DNA of 64,000 bases from Porites lobata (lineage: Eukaryota > Cnidaria > Anthozoa > Scleractinia > Poritidae): NCBI GenBank assembly GCA_942486035.1, contig CALNXK010000185.1, positions 342,501-406,500 on the forward strand. Reading direction: 5' to 3'. Under the pieces are notes generated by a model that saw only the letters and a list, made by a program, of their open reading frames with translations, ran no database searches and was not told where the DNA came from. Shown in pieces: positions 23,935-34,158 of the stretch. The position numbers were made by a program, and so were the translations under genes. Within the stretch, counting starts at the first letter, position 1; the number at the start of each line of letters is the position of its first letter.

Positions 23935-25227
23935 ATGGTGGAACATTTTGATAGCTACAGTTACGTTGATTTAACTTCAGATAAGGAGGACTATGACGAG
24001 GGGACGCCATTAATCAGAGTGTCCCCGGGACGGGCTTCAGTGTGGAAGGCAGCACTTAACATAATCAATTTCATCGAAGGAGTTGGATTTTTGGCACTGC
24101 CTTTTGCTGTTGCCAAAGGAGGAATAGCTGCTATTGCAGCCTTTCTTTTTATGCCTGTCATCTATTGGTTTACAGCTCTGGTTCTTGTTGACTGTCTTTA
24201 TTATACAGATGGGCCTCGTGGCAAAACGCGCGTGCGCTCTTCCTGGCGTGAAATCGGACAAGACATGTGGCCTCGATTTGGTGGCATTGTGGTAACCGCT
24301 GTACAGTGTTTTGATTTGACCATCATAGCAACGTCGTATCTTATCGTGTGTGGTTCTCTGATGGCAACAGCCTTCCCGTCCCTACCCCTCACAGAAACAC
24401 TGTGGACATGCATTGCAGCGATAGTGGTTCTCCCAACTACTTTTCTGAAGTCATTATCGCAGATCGCCTGGTTGAGCGTTATTGGTGTTGTGGCTTTAGC
24501 TAGCACAGCGTTGATGATCCTGTGGTATGGTGCATCTCATTCTTCCGAGTGGGACGTCAAAGCTCTTTTGTTTTGGGACACAGAAGGCTTCCTCATTTCC
24601 CTGGGGATCATCATGTTTAGCTATGGTTCAGCCCCTATTGTCCCTTCTGTTGAGGAAAGCATGGCCGACAAGTCCAAGTTTGGAAGAGCCTTGGCGTTTG
24701 CTTACATCGTAGCGGTGGTCTTCAAATTACCTTTTTCGATATTTGGTTTTCTTTCGTTTTCTTTCACGACAGATGAAATTGTGATCAACAATCTGCCGAA
24801 CAATGTCCCAAAAATTATCGTCAGCGTGGTGTTTGTTTTAAGTTGTTTGGTTTCTTTTGCGTTGCCCCTTCACGCAGTTTTCCAGTATATTGAAGGATCT
24901 TCCTTTTATCTAAGTCTCCAATCAAAAGTCAGACTGCCACGATTTGTTTATTTTTCCTCGATTCGTCTGGTCCTTGTGTCCCTCACTCTCTTCGCAGCAG
25001 TCTTTGTTCCACACTTTGGTTATTTAACGTCGTTTTTCGGCAATCTATCCCTTCCATTATTCAACTGCATTTTGCCTTGTATTGCTCATTTAATTCTGAG
25101 GGGGAAAGACCTCAACATGCGTCAGATTGCTTTGGACTACGCTATGATCGTGTTTGGGTTGATTGTAGCAGTTTATGGGACCTACATCTCCAGTAAAGCT
25201 TTATATGAAGTGCTCCTTCAAAAGTGA
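23935..25227 (+). CDS. VIAAT-like (SLC32/AAAP family) amino acid transporter, single coding exon
   Basis: A 430-residue open frame with about ten hydrophobic segments. The N-terminus is short and acidic (residues 1-35, soluble). The first membrane segment, about residues 40-60, carries NIINFIEGVGFLALPFA, the amino acid/auxin permease signature that binds substrate in VIAAT. SWREIGQDMWPRFGG, residues about 102-116, then NNLPNN near residue 285, follow the VIAAT pattern. The family uses the vesicle proton gradient to load GABA or glycine, or in relatives exchanges amino acids at lysosome or plasma membrane; the substrate here cannot be told. Vertebrate VIAAT is longer, mainly by its N-terminus. 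An AATAAA at 25274-25279 is the likely poly(A) signal. A splice acceptor just before the ATG suggests a non-coding first exon. SLC36 and SLC38 relatives are less likely. Confidence 0.88.
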   Translation: MVEHFDSYSYVDLTSDKEDYDEGTPLIRVSPGRASVWKAALNIINFIEGVGFLALPFAVAKGGIAAIAAFLFMPVIYWFTALVLVDCLYYTDGPRGKTRVRSSWREIGQDMWPRFGGIVVTAVQCFDLTIIATSYLIVCGSLMATAFPSLPLTETLWTCIAAIVVLPTTFLKSLSQIAWLSVIGVVALASTALMILWYGASHSSEWDVKALLFWDTEGFLISLGIIMFSYGSAPIVPSVEESMADKSKFGRALAFAYIVAVVFKLPFSIFGFLSFSFTTDEIVINNLPNNVPKIIVSVVFVLSCLVSFALPLHAVFQYIEGSSFYLSLQSKVRLPRFVYFSSIRLVLVSLTLFAAVFVPHFGYLTSFFGNLSLPLFNCILPCIAHLILRGKDLNMRQIALDYAMIVFGLIVAVYGTYISSKALYEVLLQK

Positions 25228-25273
25228 AGGTAACGAAAATGCTATAATCCTTCTTTCTAGCTACTGACCTGTG

Positions 25274-25279
25274 AATAAA
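25274..25279 (+). terminator. Poly(A) signal of the transporter gene
   Basis: AATAAA lies 47 bases after the stop codon of the VIAAT-like gene, the first such hexamer downstream. Confidence 0.6.
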
Positions 25280-25299
25280 AGAACTTTTTGAAACCAAGT

Positions 25300-26385
25300 C
25301 TGTGTTAGGTCACACTCAAACTTTCTTTTCCTTTATGAGCAGCTAAGCTTGAGTTGAGAGAGACATTTGGAGGTTCTTTTTGTTGTACGCATTTCCTTCC
25401 GATCCCAAGAGTGAACAGGCAAGAATAATCTGAAGGGCTAAAGAGGAAATGAAACATGATTACGCTACGTTTAGACAGCTTGCAGTCTATCTCAGCAAGA
25501 CTGTTCGCAAAACTAGGTGTCGATTGAACAAGTAAAGATTGGGGCGAAAAGAAATGGAGAGTGGGCTAAATTAACGAGGCAAAAATTGTTTACTTAATTA
25601 ATTAAGATAACGCGAGATGGAACAAAAGAGCCAGTAGTCTGTTTTTCTAATCGCGTGCCTCGACCCTGCCTTCTTTTCTGTTCGAGGTTTTTTAGAAAAA
25701 AGGGGTTAGTTCAGGTCTGTTATTTCGAGACGGAATTTCGAGAGAGGAACCGACTGAAAGCAGTTCAAACACGATTTTGAGATGACAATAGAGGAGTTTT
25801 TTTGTGATATAATTTTAGGTCAGCAAATGATCGATATTACGATCAGTCACGGATTTTCATTAAAGACAGTATAGTTGGGAATAGAATACAATAGAAAACG
25901 GGAATTTTTTTCTTTTTGAACTATGAGGAACCGCAAGGAGTTTTTTTTCCCTGCCGCAGGGTGACAAATGTTGCTGTGGACGCTTTACATAAGGAGATTA
26001 TAACACCATTTCCTACAACCTCGTTCCCAGGTTCTCGAACCCTAGGAACGAGGCTGCATTTCCTACTGCGCAAGGTAATTTCTTTTCTCACCTTCGTGAG
26101 CCAACAGTTTTATAACCAGTTTAAGCCACTTTGTTTTCATTTGGTCAAAGTTAGCTCGTTCTTTATGTGATATAAATGCAAGCTGTCACAACCAATGCGT
26201 TTTTAGGGAAGGTACGTTTTTAATTGGGGGGGGGGGGGTGGGCTGGGGTATTTTTTATCTTTTTTGTGAAAAATTTCGTGGCCCTCCCTTTTCCTTACCT
26301 GGTAAACACGTGGCCCTACCCATTCCTATCCTTCAATTGCATATGCACCGGTTTACCACAATCGGCAACTCTACGACCCTTCCTA
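25300..26385. other. Intergenic DNA, one small hairpin
   Basis: No gene recognised. At 26019-26053 CCTCGTTCCCAGG is answered by CCTAGGAACGAGG, a short hairpin of a dispersed kind. A run of 13 G at 26226-26238 precedes a T-rich stretch. Confidence 0.5.
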
Positions 26386-27425
26386 GCCTGCGTAGCAAGC
26401 GTTTCCAATCGAGGTATTGCGCGAAAGTTAGAGCGGAAGCAAAAAAAAGGTTGAAGTGGGAGGGGGAGGGGAGAAGAGGAAACGCTTGCCCGCAAACCCC
26501 ACGATTCTGGAAAACGCCCCTTGATATTTCACGGTTCGGTTCATTTGTAAATTGACAGCTCGTCAAAATAGAAACATGACGAACAGATTACCCCTGGATT
26601 ACCAGATATGTAAAATTACTTTGTTCTCTAATAGAACACGTTCCAGGCGATTGCAAGAACTGTAACAAAAAAGATTTACGATAAAAGGAAGTTAAAACTA
26701 TGAGCGATTGCTGCGGAATTTCTTGTTTTTTTTTGTGTGGCTTTATCTCGTCTGAAACCTTGTCGACACGTCAAAGATGATTTGTCCGGAACAATTCACT
26801 CCGCCGTCTATTAGTTTTGCAGAGTGGCTGCTCTTCAGCCTGTGTCGAAACGTTCTCTACAATAGATGCCGCCAAATTTCCAATACACAAAAAGAATCTT
26901 TTCATTTCAAAAAGCTGACAAATCGCTTGTCCATGGCGCCTTTAGCTAGTGTCGAGTACCGATGTTCTGATTTATGTTGATGTTATCTCCAACAAACAGT
27001 CCATTTTTCCAGTCAGATCCGCACGCCGTCATTCTCAATAAATTGGCCTTCCCTAGTCTCCACTGCCCGATCTCCAATTATACTTTGAAGACTCTGATCT
27101 CATAAACCTTCGCACAAACACGATTCCAATAAATATCAGTCCAAAGCATTTGTAATCTGTGACCACAAATCAGATGAGACCAGATCTGTGACGCACGAAA
27201 ACAAAGCATACCTGGTTTGATTGATGTTTCGAATGCTAAGTAATCAACACTACACGCACCGCGCCAATCAGAAGCTGCGTTCGTGGGCGAACGTAGTTTT
27301 TCAAAATCGTGGGGTTTGCGGGCAAGCGGTTCCTTCGTTCCCCTCCCCCTCCCCCGTCATTTTTTTTTTGCTCTGGTCCCAGCTTTCTAGACGAACCTCG
27401 CGAGGAAACGCTTGCTACGCAGGCT
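26386..27425. mobile_element. Pair of inverted MITE copies flanking about 780 bp
   Basis: A palindromic element at 26386-26515 (AGCCTGCGTAGCAAGCGTTT to AAACGCTTGCCCGCAAACC) recurs in opposite orientation at 27297-27425 (GGTTTGCGGGCAAGCGG to AAACGCTTGCTACGCAGGCT). The outer ends are inverted repeats of more than 20 bp, so the whole stretch could behave as a composite element. The interior has no recognised gene. Confidence 0.7.
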
Positions 27426-27429
27426 AGAC

Positions 27430-28486
27430 CCTTCCTTGACTATGTAACAAGCTTCATGATTTCCATTATCTATCACTATCAACAACACGGCTATCGATGG
27501 TCGTGAACTGATTTTCAGCTCCGAGCTCAAATGAAAAAAAAGGTCCATGAAAACAACTTAAATCCAGGAGACGGCGAGACAATAGCTGAATTTTGTCGGA
27601 ACTATAATGCCCTGTAGAAGTTGTGAAGGACTAGAGCTGTATGTTGATCACCTTGCTCAAATTGAAATGAGTAAGGAAAAGCGAAGAGCTGAAAGTGAAA
27701 GGCAGCAAACTTAGCGGCTGGAAAAAGGTTACAACGTCCGGAAGTGTGCAGAATGGATGAACTCGAGAGATCAGCCCTTCCCTTGGTATCGTAGATCGCA
27801 CATAATTTAGGTTTTTTTTGGTTTGCCCTTCTGGCTGATCCTTCTCATATAAAACACCGGAAAGTCGCAGACACTGACTTTGCGAGGAGAAAAATTAGCG
27901 CAGTATAGTAGCAACTTTCTCCGGTTGTAAGGGGGGTCTATTTCGCTGACTGGAGGAGTCAAGAGCCGCGTGCCTTTGTTGAGAGTATCTTCTAAGTTTT
28001 CAAAGTAGAACAATGCGAGGCAGCCGTCTCAGTTAACCGAAATTTAAGTTATGGCGGCAAAATAGAATTGCAGAGCGCGCCTAGTGCATAGTTCGATTTT
28101 CAAGTAAAGTGAGGGATAAAATTTATTAAGTAAATAACCATTAAGATGGATTGGGTTTTTTGAAGTTGCCTTTTATCATCGATCAATGCAAAATAAACAT
28201 ACAGTTCTAGCAGACAATTGAAAAACGCAAAGGGGACCCCTATGAGCGTGTCTTCCTGAAAAACCCAAAAATTTATTTTCCTAGTGAATTATGAGCCAAT
28301 TTTGCATCACCCATCACTGCGACGGACATTGGAGCCACATCGAGTGCAATTTCAATCCCTGATTTATGCCGAATGGCTGCGATTTCATGAGCTCATTTTA
28401 GCGCAAATTTTTGCTAAACTTAAAGGCTTAAAGGCAGCTACGCTCCAGCTGGTATCGTCCTCCGAGTCGTCCGTCCTGTTAATCAC
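27430..28486. other. Intergenic DNA, possible unidentified gene relic at 27600-27780
   Basis: The frame reading LYVDHLAQIEMSKEKRRAES (about 27638-27700) looks like a coiled-coil coding segment but is broken by stops. It cannot be assigned. The rest is featureless. Confidence 0.3.
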
Positions 28487-28715
28487 CAGGGACCTTAAGA
28501 TCTGAAGACGGTGACGGCCGCAAAAACGTTGCTTAAAAATGTAAGTCGTGTTCTTTCATTCTTCATAGCGATTATCCGTTAAGCTAACTTACTTTGTCAA
28601 ATGTAGGCGGACTCTCTTAGGGTTGAATTTCTAAGAATCATATCCCAGTTTAACAAAGAGAAGGAAAATTTCGTCGTCCCTTGTCTACCTCCTCTATAAA
28701 ACTTGAAAGTATGCA
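28487..28715 (+). mobile_element. Partial MITE, AGGGACCTTAAGATC end
   Basis: Starts AGGGACCTTAAGATCTGAAG followed by GACGGTGACGGCCGC and continues like the element at 35560-35866 (ACTTACTTTGTCAA, GTAGGCGGAC, AATTTCGTCGTC). The right end is missing. Confidence 0.6.
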
Positions 28716-28848
28716 TTAAGTCCAGAATCTGAGAAATGAAAGAAGTTAAATATACAAAGACCCTCGCCAAGATCCAGGTCGGTGTAAGTTTTCATATGCG
28801 AGATATTTGGAAAAAATTTTACCTAAATTTTAAGAGCTTTGTATGGAG

Positions 28849-28894
28849 AGGCCATGTTGGTGCCCCTACTCTGTGGGGCACCAACATGGCGCCT
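28849..28894. repeat. Near-perfect hairpin
   Basis: GGCCATGTTGGTGCCCC is answered by GGGGCACCAACATGGCGCC with a loop of about 8 bases. Confidence 0.8.
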
Positions 28895-28960
28895 GGAAAC
28901 CAGCAGAAACATTTCGCTTGCCGAGTTCAATTGTAACGAAAGCGTGAACTTTTCCTAATA

Positions 28961-29545
28961 CAGTCGAACCCCGCTTTGTAGACACTTGCTTAATACGGAC
29001 ACCCCGTTATTACGGAAAGTTTTCTTTGTCCCTGGGGAAAGGCAATACATTTTATCTACATTCAACCCGCTTAATACGGACAAGAACAACAGACACATTT
29101 CTTGCCCAGTTAATAGATTCTCATAGAAAGTCAACCTCGCTAATGCGGACACTTCACTGATTATCAACTGTGTGTCTTATAAACCAGTTCCTTCTTGAAA
29201 GTAAAAAAATCTTTCAGTTGACAGCTTGTCGATGTTCGTAGTGGTAACACTGAGTACACCGTATAGGATGATTCGTAAACGTCAATTCTTAGACTACTTT
29301 TGGCATCAAACGAGTTATGCAGAGAACAGGCTTTGATTAATCACTATATAGATGAGCGATTTTTAGTGTTTCTTTGGATTACGGCTTTGTGAAGGATAGA
29401 AATGTTTTATTTGACAATACTAATGTCCTCCTTTATTTCTTTAGCATTTTGTTCTAATGAAAGGTGTTGTTTTACGTTAACAACATAACCCGCCTAATAC
29501 GGACACCCCCACAGTGTCCGTAAAAACAGGGTTAATGTTTAACTG
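28961..29545. mobile_element. Non-autonomous pogo/Tigger-type element
   Basis: Begins TA-CAGTCGAACCCCGC and ends GTTTAACTG-TA, giving a TA target duplication as in the Tc1/mariner/pogo group. Inside, TAATACGGACACC blocks recur on both strands near the ends. No transposase. Related truncated copies occur at 12337-12398 and 47204-47420. Confidence 0.65.
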
Positions 29546-32229
29546 TACAAGGACTGTTCAGATAGCAAAATCCCTTAAAAAGGCAGTCACTTTTTTATTA
29601 AACCTATATGGTTTTCTCGGCCACCACCCACCACGTAAACGCCGTGTCACGTAAAAGATTAAAATTCAAAACGATGAGCCCTTTCGATGGGAATTTTTTT
29701 AGAAATATAAGTTTTTAGCTGCTCTACAACTCAGGAGGTTCGATAATTCTTTATTTTTGAATTTTGCCTTTGGATGTTATGTGAAAACCAAATTTAAAAA
29801 AGGAGTCTCTGGACGGGCTGAACAAGGGAGTGTCTCCCCGCCACTTCGACTGTGTCCTCTCCGTTCGGATCTCTCAACGATTCAGGGAAAATTGAGTCGC
29901 GATAACAAACAAACTGAGCCCTGGTGGGGTAGCCTGCGAACAAGCCTCCCCCACCCCGAGGGCTTGTTCAGAACTCGATGACATGGAGTTTATGGATGAG
30001 TTGCTGGCGGTAACGAAATAATGTGTCAAGAACATCTGTCGAAAGGTGACTTGAAGATTTTCTCTTTTTGAGGTAAGCTCTTCCCTGTTTTTAGATGTCA
30101 CGAGGAGGACATACTTTGTGGGTATAAATAAAAGGTAAAATGAAACTAAACCATCCGGGTTCGAAGAGAATCTGCAGAGCTCGAACTTTCGGTATGTACT
30201 GCTCCCGCTGGGCTTTTAAATATAATAAAACTTTTTGCTAAACTGTCAGTGATGGGCTCATATGAAAGTCCTATATTCACCTTGGAACGTCAAAAAGTAC
30301 GAGGCGTTAACTAACAAAGTTATTAGGCAAGTCAAAGTCAGTTAACAGATGTCTGCACCGATTTGTCAGTACGATGCACGACAAAGTTGAAACGACAACA
30401 ATTCGATTTGCCAATCATAGTTCGTTGTATGCATGAACTTATGGGCATGTAATTAAGATTTCATAAATGGACTTGGGTTGTGATAAATACCGAGCATTGC
30501 ATTCCTAATTCGTTATGTATGAGGCCAGTACGGCTGGTTTATATAGACTTAGTATGTATGATTAATTGCTTCCGTGTTGTTTATTTTTATATATTAAAAT
30601 ATCTTTAGCTTCTCTCGTGTGTTTATTTAATAGTCTGCAGTATAAACAGGCTGATTTCACGCAAAAATTGCAACTGAAAATTATTCAGCGTCCTGGTATA
30701 GTTCTCATAATGCAAATAATTAGCTTTGATTGCAGTTGGTCCAGTAGACTTTGTTTGTGCAGACGAAGGCATCTTTCGTGATTATGCAAATCAGAAACCT
30801 GTTCACCGCGGGACTTCCGTCGAATTTCATTACTATCCCTACTTCATGGATATACCTCGAATTAATTACCGTATATGATCATGATGACAAAAGTGCGATC
30901 CGAATTGCCTATTTCCATAAAGGAGGGTCCATTGGGTGTGTTAATACCAATTGGGTTCTTCCATTCTTATTCCCGATGATTATTGTCGACATCCCTTATC
31001 TCCTGTTGTAATCTCGATTCTCACCCAAAATCCCGAATGTCTGGGAGGGGGCGAACTACAAAATCCCGATAGTCGATGTAATTAATGATTGCTGCGGTGA
31101 TTGATTTAGGCTAGGCCTATTCTCCACATCCCAATCAAGAGCTTCACATTACTAGCAGTGCAAAAGCTAAGGAAAGATTAGGCAAAGTGAACTCTAAATT
31201 CTAGGTCTTTGCATATATAATACCTTCTGGAATATCAAGGGATAGATACCACAGGCCTTTTTTGCATTCGCAGTGTACGGTGAGGGCTCTTTTCGGTGGA
31301 GCGCTTGTATTTTTGTTGTTTTATCAGTTTTCCAAGTATATTTGTTCCTCACTTGTCTAACCTCCCCGAGCGCGGTCCCTTGCATGCTAATGAAGGTATA
31401 GTTGCCGTGTTCATTTTTTTCATGTCAAAACGATCTGTCAAAACTGTAATACGTTGTTTTGGGAGAGTACTGAATATAAATTGTTACGTGTTGTCTATTT
31501 TATTAAGCATCACTCTACAATGTTGACATATCGGAAATCTAAACTGTCCACGTTGTAAGCTGCAACTTGTTTACAGTTCAAATTGAGCCCTTAATTCTTT
31601 AAGGGCTCAACAAGGCTGTTAGAGTGTCACTCCGAATAAGCCATTTAATTCTTGACGATTGGCGAATTTTGTGGTCAACATTTCAGGAGATAATATAATG
31701 CCCATACCAGTCATACCAGTCCCAGTCAAACTACAAACAATCTGTAGTTCGGTGACCTTATTTGAATTCCTCTCTGCATCTTAATTCCTCGTACGAAGTG
31801 CTAAAATATTCGGAAACTTCGGATTGCGCGACGAAGCGTGATGTCACGCGAGGAAGATTTAGAAAAATGCCTGTAAAGTACTTTCCACTGTTTTTGTTCT
31901 GTGCAATTGGGCATGAACCTGATAGTTACAATAAATAAATATTTTCATAACTAAATGAAACACAGTGATGTCCTGATGACGGAACTGTAACCATCCGCCA
32001 TGTTGGATCCGCCGAAATTTGATGTAAAGGTGATGTCAGGGTTCGTACAGTCTTGAAAAGTCCTTGAATTTTAGGGGAAGTCCTCGAAAAGGCCTTAAAT
32101 TTCTGTGCAAGTCCCATACTTGAAAAGCCCTTGAATTTTTTTCAACTTTGAAAGAAGTAGCCTTGAAAGAATTACTTGATGCTTTTTGGTTGTCCAAGAC
32201 AGAATATAAATCATAGCTCAGAGAATTTA
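29546..32229. other. Intergenic DNA, no gene recognised
   Basis: Low-complexity AT-rich sequence with short unconserved open frames. A hairpin TTGAGCCCTTAA/AAGGGCTCAA lies at 31583-31610, and a stretch at about 29937-29990 can fold (GAACAAGCC/GGCTTGTTC). Nothing else can be supported. Confidence 0.4.
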
Positions 32230-33500
32230 AAGGTGTTGAGGCCTCAAATGTAATAAATGACCCTAAATGTAATAAAGGTCCTAAGTGTAATAACTTTTGG
32301 CCCTAAATGTAATAAAGGTCCTAAGTGTAATAACTTTTGGCCCTAAATGTAATAAAGGTCCTAAATGTAATAACTTTTGGTCCTAAATGTAATAAAGGGT
32401 CTAATAATATTATATGTGTAAAAGGTTTTAGCCCTAAATGTGATGGAAGTCTTAACAGTATACTGCATGTATGTAGTATAACAGCCCCAAACTTGATAAA
32501 GTCCCTGACTGAAACATGCGACGGTCTGATGCGATATTAATTTAATAGCCAGCTGGCGATTCACTTTCTTCGCCCTATTGTAGTCTTCATAGATATTCAT
32601 AAACTTAGAAAGGGGCTAGAGCGCTCAAGACGTAGGAGAAACACTTATAAATTAACTACGTCTCGATCGTGTTTCCTACTACATCCCTACATCGTAAAAC
32701 GCGAGTTATAAACAAATGGAATCTACACAAAAGTTTTCAAAATACAGTAGTAATTTAGTAATTGAAGGAAGTATTAATGTTCATTAGAAACGATCATCGT
32801 AGTAAATTAACTACTTTTGCCTATGGGGTTTTTTAATGTTGCGCCCAAAAAAGAAATGTTCTTTTTTTTATCATTTTCCAAAAGAGTATGTCGGTCGGTC
32901 CATACAGAATGCTGTGAACACGAAGTTATCTATAAACAGCAAGATATTAAGGGTAGTATATCTTGATAGTTTTTGTGACTTCCTGACTTTGATTTTAATT
33001 TCTACCAGGAGTACTTCTTGAAGTGAATTTTTATGCTTACATTTTTTCCAGGATTTCACCACATGAATAATAATAAGTTTTTACTCAAATGGCTATATAG
33101 GGGATCTGCCTAGGGTATTTAGTGCTTGATATTCCCTAGACACATTCTGGCGCTCCGTTAACCTGTAATAAGGCTGAAAGCAAACACTATGAAATCTTCT
33201 TATGACCCTAAGCGTAATAAGAGCTGAAAGAATTACACTTAGGACCTTTAGTACATTTAGGACCAAAAGTTATTACATTTGGGACCTTTATTACATTTAG
33301 GGTCATTTATTACATTTGAGGCCTCAACAATGTTACACGAGACGATTCGCAACGATGATTTTTGGTGCAACACAGCGTTGCAACATTGTTGCGACATTGT
33401 TTCGCCGGAATAGTTACTTACAACATTGTCCCAACATTGCAACGCTGTGTTGCGCTAAATAAAAATCGTCGTAGCGAATCGTCCCGAGTAACATCACCTT
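32230..33500. mobile_element. Nested transposons: repeat-ended element inside a foldback
   Basis: The inner element (about 32236-33328) has ends TTGAGGCCTCAAATGTAATA and the complement; just inside each end are copies of a roughly 40-bp unit containing CCTAAATGTAATAA (four to five on the left, two on the right). It interrupts an outer foldback: AAGGTG at 32230-32235 rejoins ATGTTACACGAGACGATTCG at 33330, whose inverted partner CGAATCGTCCCGAGTAACAT runs up to CACCTT at 33500. Confidence 0.75.
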
Positions 33501-34158
33501 AAGTATAAAAGGATGCTTAGGAAGCAAACGTTATGCAAGTTATGAAATCCCCGCCGAGAGAAATGAACACTGTTGAAACTCGAACCTTGCATCTGCCATT
33601 TTGTCATTTTTAATTCCTTAAAGCCTCGATTACATCAACGGTTGTAATGAATTTGATAACAATGCTAAACTAGGTGTAATATAATAATTCAAGTAAACAT
33701 AGAAATAAAACCTTTTGTACAGAAAAATACAAATTTTGAAAAACATGGCTGTCAAAACTCGGTTGCCATGGTAACGTCAATGATGACATACACGTCTCGA
33801 CTACTGCAAAATGCTCCCAGATGATTTTTTAGAAAAATTCGATTTTAAATTCAATTAAAGTATGTAGCGTGAACGTTTTAAAAGTTACTCGACTTTTTCG
33901 TTAGAGGGGCCCTCAAAAGCCCCTGCGGTCTGAATAGGATTGATGTGTCATGAAAAACTTGCTAGGATACTAGATAGTAGTAGATAGTGGAATAATAGCA
34001 AACACCTTCTAAATTTGGTCTCCGCAAGCAGGTTATATTAAGGCCAATCAGAAAAGGAGAGATATTTTTTATAAATTTCAAATTAATGATATAAGTTACT
34101 AATAGTATTACTTTATTTAGAGAGACTCAGGAAAAGACAAGATCACTGCATTCACGAA

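Noticed and set aside
31583..31610. Rho-independent terminator
   Set aside because: Hairpin without functional meaning in an animal genome; no gene ends here.
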